DNA of 64,000 nucleotides from Mycobacteroides franklinii. Its GTDB lineage: Bacteria; Actinomycetota; Actinomycetes; Mycobacteriales; Mycobacteriaceae. Both the position numbers and the translations under genes were made by a program. The notes below the pieces were generated by a model. That model ran no database searches. It saw nothing but the letters and a program-made list of their open reading frames with translations, and was not told the DNA's origin. Location of the stretch: assembly GCF_002013895.1 (NCBI RefSeq), contig NZ_MAFQ01000015.1, positions 62,001 to 126,000 on the forward strand, in the 5' to 3' direction. Each line of letters starts with the position of its first letter. The first letter of the stretch is position 1. Below, piece by piece: positions 8,211 through 16,150 of the stretch.

Positions 8211-9181
8211 GAGACGGTCTCCAAAGCCGCGAAGTGGTCGATAGTGGCCTGTAGCTGTTCCAGGTCGATGGAGGCGTTGAGGTCGGCGCCGTACTCGTCG
8301 CTGAACCACTTCCCGGCCAGCTTGAGGTCAATGCCCCTGCCCTCCATGAGGGTTCGCAACTCGTCCTTCATCTGCTGTGCCGGCGGAACATCCGAGGCCT
8401 GCAACGGAGTGGTTTTGCGCGGTGACATGCCGGGTTTCATCACGTCGAAGATCAGCCAGTCCAGGGAGAAGTCCTTCACCGACTTGGGCTGGTCGACGCC
8501 GGGGCGCACGCCGTATGTGGGTGATCGGACACCGACAATCACGGGCGGCCGCTCGCGGGAGAGCTGCACCCACGCGGTGGCCTCGTACGCCAGGTCTTTC
8601 TGGCCTTCCACGCGGTAGTCGCGCTTGCCGGTGGGCTTGCCGTCCTCGACCTCGGCTACTTCCTTGCCGCGCGCGGTCATGACCACGATGCCGGGGAATG
8701 ACACGAGGATTCGCATCAACTGGTAGTGCCGCTCGCTGACGTCGTTCCAGAAGTTCATCGACGGCTTGATCTCGGCGTCGGGGTCTTTGGCCAGCTTGGC
8801 CCGGTTGGTCGGAGTGTTCCGCGCACGCTGATCGGCCCAGTCCTTGAGGAACGTCCACTCGTTGGTCATGGAGTCGACGACGAGCACGACGGGCGGTTCG
8901 CCAGCCGTATGCGCAGCCTTGGCAAGCTTCGCCACTTCCTCGAGCTGGTGCACGATGTCGTGCCAGGTGCCGTCGTGCTCGATGATCAGGTAGTCGGCAC
9001 CGGGGATGACTGAGTACTCGTCGGCGGCGTCTTCGCCCAGATCGAGCCAGTAGGCCTGCCCGATCTTGTCCGAGGCGGTGAACTGTGCTGCGGCGTAGGT
9101 TTTCCCAGACTTCTCGGGACCCTCGATCAGCACAAGCGGGAAGGGCACCACACCGGTTGGCTTGCGGACGGACAGGCTCAC
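8207..9181 (-). CDS. RecA-fold ATPase, Sak4-like recombination protein
   Basis: 324 residues. Walker A GPEKSGKT is at residues 21-28 and Walker B VVLVVDS near 105. This arrangement, with 'IEGPEKSGKTYAAAQFT', is that of the single-domain RecA-like ATPases (Sak4 type) that many actinophages use for strand annealing or recombination. It sits just upstream of the methyltransferase genes in the operon and close to the clamp gene, fitting a replication/recombination role. Confidence 0.8.
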   Translation of the reverse strand: MSLSVRKPTGVVPFPLVLIEGPEKSGKTYAAAQFTASDKIGQAYWLDLGEDAADEYSVIPGADYLIIEHDGTWHDIVHQLEEVAKLAKAAHTAGEPPVVLVVDSMTNEWTFLKDWADQRARNTPTNRAKLAKDPDAEIKPSMNFWNDVSERHYQLMRILVSFPGIVVMTARGKEVAEVEDGKPTGKRDYRVEGQKDLAYEATAWVQLSRERPPVIVGVRSPTYGVRPGVDQPKSVKDFSLDWLIFDVMKPGMSPRKTTPLQASDVPPAQQMKDELRTLMEGRGIDLKLAGKWFSDEYGADLNASIDLEQLQATIDHFAALETVS

Positions 9182-9705
9182 TGGACCACCTCGGCGTCAA
9201 CAACGACGGGTTCCAGCGCCAGCCCAAGTGCGGCGGGGATGTCCAGGACGCCCCGGGACCGCATATCCACTAATAGCTCCCGCGCGTTCGGCTCCGCCTT
9301 CCATTTCACGACAGGCCTTCCCGCCGCCACAGGACGACTGGAGACCCCCGGAGGTAGCTGTCGATTGGAATTCACCGCTGCCTGTGCCGCTGCGAGCACT
9401 GTGCTACAGCCTTGATCCGAGAGCTTCTGCGTCGCAAGCAGTGGGTCGCTGAATTCCTCCAACACCCAGTCGATTGCGGCGGCTTCGTCGTCTATCGACA
9501 GGACTTCGTGTGCCGCGGTTGGCTTGTCGATGGACACCCACCCGATCAAGAGATTCTGTCCGTCAACCCCCTTCTGATCCGAAAGCACCGCGAGCCGGGC
9601 GCCGGGGTGATTCTCGGCTAGAAACTCGGTCTTCTCATCCCGCTCAATCTCGTCGGCTAGCTTGCGGAATTCGGCTGCAACAGCGATTCGCGTCTGCCTG
9701 TTCAT
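9178..9705 (-). CDS. Phage protein of unknown function beside the clamp
   Basis: 175 residues with an N-terminal helix (AVAAEFRKLADEIERD), a central beta-type region and a Pro/Val-rich tail. It lies between the clamp and the Sak4-like gene and overlaps both by ATGA. It may work with them, but no family was recognised. Confidence 0.65.
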   Translation of the reverse strand: MNRQTRIAVAAEFRKLADEIERDEKTEFLAENHPGARLAVLSDQKGVDGQNLLIGWVSIDKPTAAHEVLSIDDEAAAIDWVLEEFSDPLLATQKLSDQGCSTVLAAAQAAVNSNRQLPPGVSSRPVAAGRPVVKWKAEPNARELLVDMRSRGVLDIPAALGLALEPVVVDAEVVQ

Positions 9706-10850
9706 TGCTTATCTCCCACCATTCCCATGACTGCTACCGCCATCTCTTCGGGCGGCAGCGATATACCCGTGCGCTCGAACACCACCTCGGGAGTTCCCGG
9801 GTAGATCCCCACACGCATTCCGTTGAATCCCAGCGTCATCCGATCGGTATCGATCGCCTTGATCGCCGCCGCAAGTCGTCGGCCATTGATGGCAACTTTC
9901 GTCGGGGCGCCCGAGAACTTGTGCGGCTCCAGCTCATCGCGAGTGAGGGCATCGCCGCCGAGGTTCTGGACGGCGAGACTGCCCTCGCTCGCGAACAACT
10001 CGATGCGGGCGTAGTCCCCGGAGCTGAAAGCGGAGGCCCGGCTGAGCATGGTCACCAGCTGGCTCTTGGTCACCTCGCACGCCGCGGTCAGCTCCTTGGG
10101 ATACACCCGCTCCACGGACGGATAGGGGTAGGCCAAGATGCTCATCGTGGACGCAGATCCCCTCCCTGACAGCGCGAATAAGTTCTCGTCCCAGGACAAC
10201 TCGATCGACCCGTCAAACCCCTTCCAGGGGCCTACCGCATCGGCCAGAAGGCCGGCGGGTACATCGACCGTCGTGACGTCGTCGGCAGCGAAGTCGAAGG
10301 GGATCTGTTTGACGATGACCGAGCACTTGTCGCAGGCCGTCAGCTCGAGATACGCCTCGGTCGCAACCAGGTGCACCGCCGTCCACTCATGCAGGGCCGG
10401 ATCGCCCGCCGCGAAAGGCGCCGCCGCCCCGACCGCCGCGCTGAACTCCGCCGCCATGACCGAACCGACAACGTGGTCCTCGGCGACCTGCGGCAGCTGT
10501 GGGTAGTAGTGAGCGTCCATGAGCGGCAACACGAACGAGGCTTTGCGACAGGTGATCGCCAGGGTCCCGCCTTCGACCTCCAAGGCCACCTCGGCATCAG
10601 CGGGCAATAGCTTGCCGATGGTCGCCAGTAGCCTGCCGGCGACGAGCACGGGCCCGTCCACCTCGCCCACGTCAGCAGCGACTTCCATGCGGATCGAGCG
10701 CTCGTAGTCGTAGCTGCTCAACGCGATCGAACCAATCAGGGGCTCAATCAGGATGCCGGCCAACGTTGGGGTGTCGGCCGCACGCGATAGCCCTGCTGCG
10801 ACAGAAGCGATTGCAGGCGCAAATGCGCTGGAGTGCACGGAGAATTTCAC
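9702..10850 (-). CDS. Phage DNA polymerase III beta-type sliding clamp
   Basis: 382 residues, the usual length of a bacterial beta clamp. It starts MKFSVHSSAFAPAIASVAAGLS and shows the three-domain rhythm: 'GSIALSSYDYERSIRMEV' in domain I and '...IYPGTPEVVFER...' ending in a clamp-like C-terminus. It would ring DNA and tether polymerase, here a phage copy separate from the host dnaN. GTG 10850 overlaps the upstream stop. The clamp family is clear; whether it recruits host or phage polymerase is not shown. Confidence 0.85.
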   Translation of the reverse strand: MKFSVHSSAFAPAIASVAAGLSRAADTPTLAGILIEPLIGSIALSSYDYERSIRMEVAADVGEVDGPVLVAGRLLATIGKLLPADAEVALEVEGGTLAITCRKASFVLPLMDAHYYPQLPQVAEDHVVGSVMAAEFSAAVGAAAPFAAGDPALHEWTAVHLVATEAYLELTACDKCSVIVKQIPFDFAADDVTTVDVPAGLLADAVGPWKGFDGSIELSWDENLFALSGRGSASTMSILAYPYPSVERVYPKELTAACEVTKSQLVTMLSRASAFSSGDYARIELFASEGSLAVQNLGGDALTRDELEPHKFSGAPTKVAINGRRLAAAIKAIDTDRMTLGFNGMRVGIYPGTPEVVFERTGISLPPEEMAVAVMGMVGDKQ

Positions 10851-10993
10851 AGAAACCTCTCCGCATCCTCTTCGGTCAGGATCACGATCCGAGCCCCAGG
10901 GCGCAGAGAGATCACGTCCCCTGGCGTGAAGTCACCCGTGATCACAACTCCGTCAGTGCTGAATTGGGAGACCTCTCCCCTGTATGCGGTCAT
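10847..10993 (-). CDS. 48-residue phage protein
   Basis: A short gene starting at ATG 10993 and overlapping the clamp GTG by GTGA; its start in turn overlaps the upstream gene's stop. It is a small beta-rich acidic protein ('FTPGDVISLRPGARIVILTEEDAERFL'). Coupling at both ends is the main evidence that it is real. Confidence 0.6.
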   Translation of the reverse strand: MTAYRGEVSQFSTDGVVITGDFTPGDVISLRPGARIVILTEEDAERFL

Positions 10994-11223
10994 GCGAGTT
11001 CCTTTTCTACGAGTTCCGTAAGGTCTTGGTGGTGCACGATCGCGAGGGCCTCGCAGTCAGGGTCGTTGCACTGCAGGCGAATCCACATGGTTGTGGAGCC
11101 GGTGCCACCGCCTCTGCGGTCGAGCCACATCACCGGGTTCCGTACGTTGATCACCCACGACGTTGCTTCGGGCGCCGAGCACCAGCACCCGGCGCTGTGG
11201 CGCTTCTTGAGAACAACCCTCAC
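10990..11223 (-). CDS. Small phage protein, unknown
   Basis: 77 residues from GTG 11223 (GTGA overlap). The middle 'WVINVRNPVMWLDRRGGG' and 'QCNDPDCEALAIVHHQD' contain a CxxxxC pair that may bind metal. Family unknown. Confidence 0.6.
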   Translation of the reverse strand: MRVVLKKRHSAGCWCSAPEATSWVINVRNPVMWLDRRGGGTGSTTMWIRLQCNDPDCEALAIVHHQDLTELVEKELA

Positions 11224-11402
11224 GACACCTCCTTGATGCTCTGCAATCCGTATGTGACACACCAGCACGGACCGGACGTGGAAATCTCCCACGCCACAAG
11301 GCAATCCCGCTCACGGCCGACTGATCCGTAGACGTCAGCCACCTGAATCCGCTTCCCGCCCTGGCAGATCGGGCAGGGCCTCGCGGGCGCGCTTACCGGC
11401 AT
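11220..11402 (-). CDS. Small Cys-rich phage protein
   Basis: 60 residues from ATG 11402 with GAGG upstream. CPICQGG and CWC give a zinc-ribbon-like look. It starts 6 bases after the SPFH gene ends. Confidence 0.6.
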   Translation of the reverse strand: MPVSAPARPCPICQGGKRIQVADVYGSVGRERDCLVAWEISTSGPCWCVTYGLQSIKEVS

Positions 11403-11407
11403 CGCCG

Positions 11408-12268
11408 TTACCTCGCCGGGACCGTCGGCATGACCGGGGTCGGCCAGCACAGCAGCGGGATGCCCTTGTCCTTGGCGATGTCCAGGCACTTGGACACCAG
11501 AACGTTTGGATCCTTAGACACAGACGCCGCGAGGATCTCGTTGGCTCGGGCCTGCGCTTCTGCCGTCTTCTGTGCCTGCAGCGCTACCGAAGTCGCCGCC
11601 CGCTCTTGGTTCAGCTGGTTGATCTTCTGCTCGGTGCCGTCGTCGTAGTCGATGGTGGGCACCGCGACGTCCAGAATCTCGACCTGGCTGCCGACCTTCG
11701 CGGCGAGAATGTTCTTCGCCTGTGTCGACAACTCGGGCAGCGGTGAGCGGTCAAGGTTCTGTGGCGCAAGAGGATCGAATGACGCGAACACTTCATTGAG
11801 GGCAACCTGCAGGTTGCGGGTGACGAGGTTGGTTCGCACGTTGTCGAAAGCCTTGTACTGCACGAACAACTCGGGTGTCGCGTCTGGCTTGATCTGCCAG
11901 CGCACCGACACGTCAGCGTCAGCCGTCGAGCTGTTCCCCAATCGGACCTTGATGCGGTGATCACCCGTGTGTTGATCGATCTGCACTGCGCCGTCCATCT
12001 CAGTCACCTCGGTCACTGGGGACTTGAGGTGCAGGCCATTAGAAAGCGTTGTGCCGGTAGGCCGACCGAACTTCGTTTCGATACCGATCTGCCGTGTACC
12101 GACCACGGTTGTGGATGCGAACACGAGGCAGATCAGACCGACGAACCCGACCCCACCGGCCATCAAGAAGACAAGAGGACGGTCATCGCGCCGCACGATC
12201 AGGCCGACGATGGCCGCGACAACGGCGACGAAGGCAAGGATGATGAAGAACCACATTGAGATAGGCAT
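11408..12268 (-). CDS. SPFH/band-7 membrane protein
   Basis: 286 residues from ATG 12268 (AAGGAC upstream). Two membrane segments form the N-terminus (MWFFIILAFVAVVAAIVGLIV and LVFLMAGGVGFVGLICLVFA). Then comes a prohibitin-like core with GTRQIGIETKFGRP, and a charged helix (INQLNQERAATSVALQAQKTAEAQARANEIL) typical of SPFH proteins. Such proteins build ring-like membrane scaffolds. The phage role is unknown; guarding against host defence or altering the membrane are guesses. Confidence 0.82.
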   Translation of the reverse strand: MPISMWFFIILAFVAVVAAIVGLIVRRDDRPLVFLMAGGVGFVGLICLVFASTTVVGTRQIGIETKFGRPTGTTLSNGLHLKSPVTEVTEMDGAVQIDQHTGDHRIKVRLGNSSTADADVSVRWQIKPDATPELFVQYKAFDNVRTNLVTRNLQVALNEVFASFDPLAPQNLDRSPLPELSTQAKNILAAKVGSQVEILDVAVPTIDYDDGTEQKINQLNQERAATSVALQAQKTAEAQARANEILAASVSKDPNVLVSKCLDIAKDKGIPLLCWPTPVMPTVPAR

Positions 12269-12284
12269 TGCGGGGTAAGTCCTT

Positions 12285-12494
12285 TCAGGATTGAGAGTCT
12301 TGGGTTTCCAGGTCGAACGCGACGCCGATCTGGTCGAACGCACGCTGCAGGGTCCGGGTCGCGGACATGGCGTACTGCTCGGAACACGAGTGGACGATTC
12401 GAACGTGATCCATGGACTCGATGGCGTTCTTGATGTGGTCTTGAGCGTCCTTGGCGAGCAGCTGCGCAGCCTCCTTGCGCTCTATGCCAGTCAT
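12285..12494 (-). CDS. Small helical phage protein
   Basis: 69 residues from ATG 12494, overlapping the upstream stop (ATGA). Entirely helix-prone ('KEAAQLLAKDAQDHIKNAIESMDH'). Function unknown. Confidence 0.6.
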   Translation of the reverse strand: MTGIERKEAAQLLAKDAQDHIKNAIESMDHVRIVHSCSEQYAMSATRTLQRAFDQIGVAFDLETQDSQS

Positions 12495-12673
12495 ACCCAA
12501 CCGCCCCAAGGTAATTCGGCATCGAAGACTGCAGGGTGGTTGGTCAGCAGGGCGTTCTCCTTGCGGAGTTTCCGGTTCTCGACGTTCAGCTCCTTGGCTT
12601 CCGCTCGCCACCACTGCGCGGATGAAGCCAGCACGAGGATCAGCAGGATGGTGGCTACGGTCTCCCAGGTCAT
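12491..12673 (-). CDS. Small membrane protein with coiled coil
   Basis: 60 residues: one membrane segment (VATILLILVLASSA) followed by a short charged coiled coil (EAKELNVENRKLRKENALL). The layout resembles small phage membrane proteins such as Rz-like or superinfection factors, but the identity is not known. Overlaps both neighbours by 4 bases. Confidence 0.62.
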   Translation of the reverse strand: MTWETVATILLILVLASSAQWWRAEAKELNVENRKLRKENALLTNHPAVFDAELPWGGWV

Positions 12674-13092
12674 CGTTCACCGCCCTCTGACCATGGCCAC
12701 TTGCCCTCCAATCGAGGGAAGACCTTCTCGGCTTGCGCCCTGTACTCAGGGCTCAGGTCGGTCGGACGCCCTTCGATGAAGGCGGCGTAGTCGGCTTTCC
12801 ACTGCTCGGGAACGCTGAAAACGTATGTGGCGTAGGTGCAGTCCGATTCATCATCGAATGTCTCCACGTAGTTCGGATGCTGATACAGCTCGTCTTCGCC
12901 GTATCCACAGTTTCGATTGCCACCACCGACCCGGGTGTAGAGGTGGATGTGATTGTCATACTCGGGGTGATCCTGATCGCTGGTGTAGACGTCACGGAAC
13001 CTCGGGTACTCATCGGGGTGCTTATCGCCCAGCATCGGAATCAGATAGAAGGTCGCGAGCGTCACGCCATGGACCATGTTGTAGAGGCTCAT
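12670..13092 (-). CDS. Phage protein, unknown
   Basis: 140 residues from ATG 13092. Rich in Tyr, Asp and His (PDEYPRFRDVYTSDQDHPEYDNHIHLYT), with two cysteines. No signal peptide; a soluble or DNA-mimic-like acidic protein is possible. Family not recognised. Confidence 0.6.
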   Translation of the reverse strand: MSLYNMVHGVTLATFYLIPMLGDKHPDEYPRFRDVYTSDQDHPEYDNHIHLYTRVGGGNRNCGYGEDELYQHPNYVETFDDESDCTYATYVFSVPEQWKADYAAFIEGRPTDLSPEYRAQAEKVFPRLEGKWPWSEGGER

Positions 13093-13253
13093 AGCCACCC
13101 CGATTGCCCGGCGGCGGCGATGCCCAAGATGAGGCCGACCGCGATCAGTAGCAGGAACGCCTGGAAGGTGAACGGGTCCCGCCGGCATGCCCGGCAGATG
13201 TCACCGCCCATGGGGCGCATGACGATATGGCCGCAGCTGGTGCGGGGGGTCAT
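13089..13253 (-). CDS. Small membrane protein with N-terminal zinc knuckle
   Basis: 54 residues from ATG 13253, overlapping both neighbours by ATGA. The N-terminus has SCGHIV and ICRACRR, a likely Cys/His site. A single membrane segment follows (FLLLIAVGLILGIAAAG). Function unknown. Confidence 0.6.
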   Translation of the reverse strand: MTPRTSCGHIVMRPMGGDICRACRRDPFTFQAFLLLIAVGLILGIAAAGQSGWL

Positions 13254-13471
13254 GCCGCTTCCTCCCTCGGGTCGATACCGGAGACGGCTACGGCCTCATT
13301 CCATGCGCGTTCCATCGCGAGCAGCACGTGCTCGACGGGCTTGTCCTCTATGAGCGTCGTGATGTCGTCCAGCGACGGCGCCGACCCGAGCCGGGGTCCA
13401 GCGGGTCTGATCCGGCTGGTCGGAATCGGCCACGGCCCTTCGTGTTCGATGTAGTGGACGTCGGGATTCAT
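13250..13471 (-). CDS. Small phage protein, unknown
   Basis: 73 residues from ATG 13471 (ATGA overlap). A Pro-rich N-terminal half precedes a helical, acidic C-terminal half. No known motif. Confidence 0.58.
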   Translation of the reverse strand: MNPDVHYIEHEGPWPIPTSRIRPAGPRLGSAPSLDDITTLIEDKPVEHVLLAMERAWNEAVAVSGIDPREEAA

Positions 13472-13797
13472 GCCGCCCTCCCCTGCCGCTGGGGAGCCTT
13501 GGAGTCCACGTACGCCTTGAGAAGTGGAATGTGGCGCTGGCATTGGTCGGTGACCGACAGGAGAATGATCTCCCCGCGCTGTTCCTGGTTGTAGCCACGC
13601 TGAGCCAGCGCCACCTGAATTGCTTTGATGCCGTTGAAATTCGGCAGGGCGTCCAGGTCAACGCAGATCCGCCAGCCGTTCGTGGCGACAAAGTCCTCTG
13701 CGATCGGATCCGCATTGGCGGGTGGCGCGCATGCGACCCCGACCGCGAGTACGCCCGCAGTAACTAGTCCGATGGGTTTGGTATTACGGTTGAACAC
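13468..13797 (-). CDS. Secreted DUF732-type protein
   Basis: 109 residues from GTG 13797, preceded by AGGAGG. The signal peptide (LVTAGVLAVGVACAPPANA) has a cleavage site before DPIAEDF. The mature part has two cysteines in the DUF732 spacing (RICVDL ... TDQCQR). DUF732 proteins are small exported mycobacterial proteins of unknown function. Carriage in a prophage suggests an exported cargo protein, but it lies in the leftward early operon, so expression in lysogens is uncertain. Confidence 0.78.
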   Translation of the reverse strand: MFNRNTKPIGLVTAGVLAVGVACAPPANADPIAEDFVATNGWRICVDLDALPNFNGIKAIQVALAQRGYNQEQRGEIILLSVTDQCQRHIPLLKAYVDSKAPQRQGRAA

Positions 13798-13827
13798 GCC
13801 TGCCTCCTCTGTAGGCTGGTGATGGAA

Positions 13828-13871
13828 GCGGTACCGGTGGAATGACTTGGCGGTTGGACCACCGGTACCGC
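13828..13871 (-). terminator. 13-bp hairpin between phage operon segments
   Basis: GCGGTACCGGTGG at 13828-13840 pairs perfectly with CCACCGGTACCGC at 13859-13871 around an 18-base loop. It lies in the 96-base gap before the DUF732 gene, so it could end or attenuate transcription from the regulatory genes above. There is no T run, as is usual in mycobacteria. Confidence 0.6.
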
Positions 13872-13893
13872 GCTTGTATTCAGTTGTTCTGTT

Positions 13894-14184
13894 TCATGCG
13901 CTGAGTAGTCGACGACGGGTCCGAGGTGACAGCCCCACGGCCGAAGGTTCGGGCACCGGCGCGACGGTCGGCGCAGGTGTCGCAACGTTGGTGTACTTCG
14001 CAATCAGGGCATCGAGTTGCTCACGCGTGAATCGCCACTCGCGGCCAAGGCGGTACCCAACGAGTTCTCCACGGTTGAGCCGCTCTCGAAGCCAGCGCTC
14101 GGGGTGTTTCCAGTGCTTCGGTAGTGCCGCATCGGCCACCTCGGTTAACGAGAAGGTCTCCATGCGTGGAGAAGTGGCGGTCAT
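13894..14184 (-). CDS. Excisionase-like HTH DNA-binding protein
   Basis: 96 residues from ATG 14184 (ATGA overlap). The N-terminus has the MerR/excisionase winged-helix look: LTEVADAALPKHWKHPERWLRERLNRGELVGYRLGREWRFTREQLDALI. A Pro-rich tail follows. It may be the phage excisionase (Xis) or a regulator, though it lies 5.6 kb from the integrase. Confidence 0.68.
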   Translation of the reverse strand: MTATSPRMETFSLTEVADAALPKHWKHPERWLRERLNRGELVGYRLGREWRFTREQLDALIAKYTNVATPAPTVAPVPEPSAVGLSPRTRRRLLSA

Positions 14185-14381
14185 GCCGTGATCGCCTTCC
14201 ATTGCTGGTGGTTGCGCATCTGCTGCTGGATTCGCAGCAGGTCCGCGAAGACGGCCCGACGCGACGATGGGTAGAAGTCGTGCAACACGACGTCACATGA
14301 GACCGATGCGAGGGTGTCCAGGCTGGAGTCGATGGCGAATCCGCGCGACTCTGCGAGTTCCAAGACGGTGGGCCGATTCAT
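14181..14381 (-). CDS. Small phage protein, unknown
   Basis: 66 residues, helical, with ATG 14381 overlapping the upstream stop. 'SSRRAVFADLLRIQQQMRNHQQW' is strongly helical. No family recognised. Confidence 0.6.
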   Translation of the reverse strand: MNRPTVLELAESRGFAIDSSLDTLASVSCDVVLHDFYPSSRRAVFADLLRIQQQMRNHQQWKAITA

Positions 14382-14788
14382 GAGTCACCGCCATGGTTGG
14401 CGCCGGGAATGTGGTTTTCGGCTACACCCCCGGCGCCCTCTCCTACGCTGCGTGTGTCACCAGCATCAGCAGAAGGAGAAGAACTATGGCGCTCAGCACC
14501 CGACTCGGAATCGTCCTCGAAGGCATCCAAAACTGCCAGACCGCAACTACGAAGGTCGCTCGGCTCCGATCGCATAGCGACCCGGCCATCAAGGAACTCG
14601 CGAACGCAGTCCACTTCCTGTCGTACGGGGTTCAGCAGATCGGACTCGCACTCTCCGAGGATGGCCGTGAGGACGATCTCCCGATCCAGCGACTGAAGTA
14701 GTCGCCGCAGGATGACCGCGAATCGCCGCGCCTCAGCCGCGGTGCACGGATTGAGATAGCAACCGCGCTGCTCATCGGGAAGGCTCAC
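14378..14788 (-). CDS. Phage protein overlapping an opposite-strand gene
   Basis: 136 residues, coupled by ATGA to both neighbours. The N-terminal half is plausible protein (EARRFAVILRRLLQSLDREIVLTAILGE). The C-terminal half is Ser/Gly-rich low complexity, and its codon use is poorer where the opposite-strand reading frame at 14486-14701 lies. Either frame could be the one under selection there. Confidence 0.5.
   Translation of the reverse strand: MSLPDEQRGCYLNPCTAAEARRFAVILRRLLQSLDREIVLTAILGECESDLLNPVRQEVDCVREFLDGRVAMRSEPSDLRSCGLAVLDAFEDDSESGAERHSSSPSADAGDTRSVGEGAGGVAENHIPGANHGGDS
14486..14701 (+). CDS. Possible antisense small gene
   Basis: 71 residues with a strong ribosome site (AAGGAG, 7 bases before ATG 14486), natural codon choice and an even helical sequence (LGIVLEGIQNCQTATTKVARL ... 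AVHFLSYGVQQIGLAL). It runs opposite to the leftward operon and lies wholly inside the frame on the other strand. No promoter was pinned down. Expression is unproven. Confidence 0.45.
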   Translation: MALSTRLGIVLEGIQNCQTATTKVARLRSHSDPAIKELANAVHFLSYGVQQIGLALSEDGREDDLPIQRLK

Positions 14789-15573
14789 GATGCCTCCGCC
14801 GGGAGGGGGTCAATCGCAGGCATTCCCAGCTGTCGACGAATGAAGTCGATCCCCGAGGGCTGTACGTATGTGGTGTAACTGCAACCCATCTCGCCGTTCG
14901 AGCGTTCAAACTCGTGGGGTATGACCTCGAAGTGGTGGGCGTACTGCTGATACGGGGTGTTGCGCCGAGAGCCCGAGGCAATGAACACCTTGCGGTTTCG
15001 AAGCTCCCGAAAGAGTTTGTTCTGTGAGGTGCCGAGCATCTGTGCGACGGCGCCGACGGCATACTTTCCCGTGGCGTCCAGAAACGAGTCGTAGGCCTCG
15101 GCCTTCGGCGCAAGCTCTCGGTTCTCGGCCTCTAATGCGAGGCGCTCCAGCTCGGCGTTGCGGGCGATCTCGATGAGCTCCAGGCGCGTGATGTCCGCCC
15201 CGTTGATCGCGGGCCGGGTCTCGGCCTCGCGGGTCTTGACGACGAAGTACTCCTGCGCCGCCGCGACCTCCGGCTTGCGCGGGTCACCGTTCATCGCCAC
15301 GAGGTAGGCGGCGAACCGGGTGAGCATGTAGTCGGTTTGTGGCCTCCCACCAGTCTTTTCAGTGTTGGCCCTGAAAAGGGTGTTGACGTTGAATCCCTGG
15401 TTGTGCGCAGCCTGCTTGGCTCGCTCAATGACGGGCTCGAACTCGTTCCAGCGGGGGTACCCCATCTTTCCCTGAAGCCAACGGGCCGACCAACGATCTT
15501 CGCCCCCCTGGGGGCACGGCACGCAGCCTTCATCGAAGGGCGACTTCTCGCCGATATGCAGTAGATCTGACAT
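14785..15573 (-). CDS. Phage antirepressor (BRO/DinD-like N-terminus, KilAC-like C-terminus)
   Basis: 262 residues from ATG 15573 (AAAGGA upstream). The N-terminal ~120 residues (starting at ARWLQGKMGYPRW, with FAAYLVAMNGDPRKPEVAAAQEYFV) match BRO/DinD-type domains. A helical linker follows, then a C-terminal KilAC/ANT-like domain (YAVGAVAQMLGTSQNKLFRELRNRKVFI). Such proteins relieve repression or act early in the lytic switch. It is the second gene leftward from the divergent promoter region. Confidence 0.85.
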   Translation of the reverse strand: MSDLLHIGEKSPFDEGCVPCPQGGEDRWSARWLQGKMGYPRWNEFEPVIERAKQAAHNQGFNVNTLFRANTEKTGGRPQTDYMLTRFAAYLVAMNGDPRKPEVAAAQEYFVVKTREAETRPAINGADITRLELIEIARNAELERLALEAENRELAPKAEAYDSFLDATGKYAVGAVAQMLGTSQNKLFRELRNRKVFIASGSRRNTPYQQYAHHFEVIPHEFERSNGEMGCSYTTYVQPSGIDFIRRQLGMPAIDPLPAEAS

Positions 15574-15635
15574 GGAAGCTGATTCCTTTCTTGTCGGCGC
15601 CCTCACCCGTTGTCCCGGGTGGGGGCTCTTGTGCT

Positions 15636-15896
15636 TTATGCGGCAGATGACTTACTTTTCTGTCCCAGTTCGCCAGGATTACTGTCCACTCGAACCACGA
15701 AAAGATCGTCGACCGGAACCTTGAGCTTGTGCGCAATGCGCAATGCAGCGTCAGTGTCGAGCGTCTTCACTTCCCCTCGGAGAAGTCGACCGAGATACGA
15801 GTGCGATCGCCAGCCCGCCGCCCCCGACAAGGACCTTTGCGTTTCCTCTTGGACGATCATCAACCGCATTAGCCGCTTGCGGTCATGAAGCTCCAT
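15636..15896 (-). CDS. XRE/Cro-type HTH regulator
   Basis: 86 residues from ATG 15896, chosen for the GGAGAGG site upstream (an ATG at 15938 would add 14 residues). 'EETQRSLSGAAGWRSHSYLGRLLRGEVKTLDTDAALRIAHKLKVPVDDLF' is a classic Cro/CI fold. As the first gene of the leftward operon it is the likely Cro equivalent. Confidence 0.78.
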   Translation of the reverse strand: MELHDRKRLMRLMIVQEETQRSLSGAAGWRSHSYLGRLLRGEVKTLDTDAALRIAHKLKVPVDDLFVVRVDSNPGELGQKSKSSAA

Positions 15897-16150
15897 GTAC
15901 ACCTCTCCGAGGCTCGCCTGGCGTGATGAGAGAGACATTACACATTCCTGTCCGTAGTGTCCAGCATTTCTGTCCATTCCATCATCCGTGGTGCCCATGA
16001 GACAAGAAATTACAAGGGTGTTTTTTGCCAGATAGGCCCCTACCTGCGACTATTTGGAGGAGATATACGTATCTTGCAGTGCCCAGACATGACGGGTGCC
16101 GGGTGCCCAGCACGTTGGACGCGGCGACCAGGAAGAGAGAGTGTCAAGAC
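15897..16150. promoter_or_regulatory. Divergent lytic/lysogenic promoter region
   Basis: The 254-base gap between the Cro-like gene and the rightward HTH gene has TGTCC three times in a short span (about 15954-15978), a T-rich tract and the perfect inverted repeat AGATA-TACG-TATCT at 16061-16074. These are plausible operators for the flanking HTH proteins. No promoter hexamers were assigned with confidence. Confidence 0.5.
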
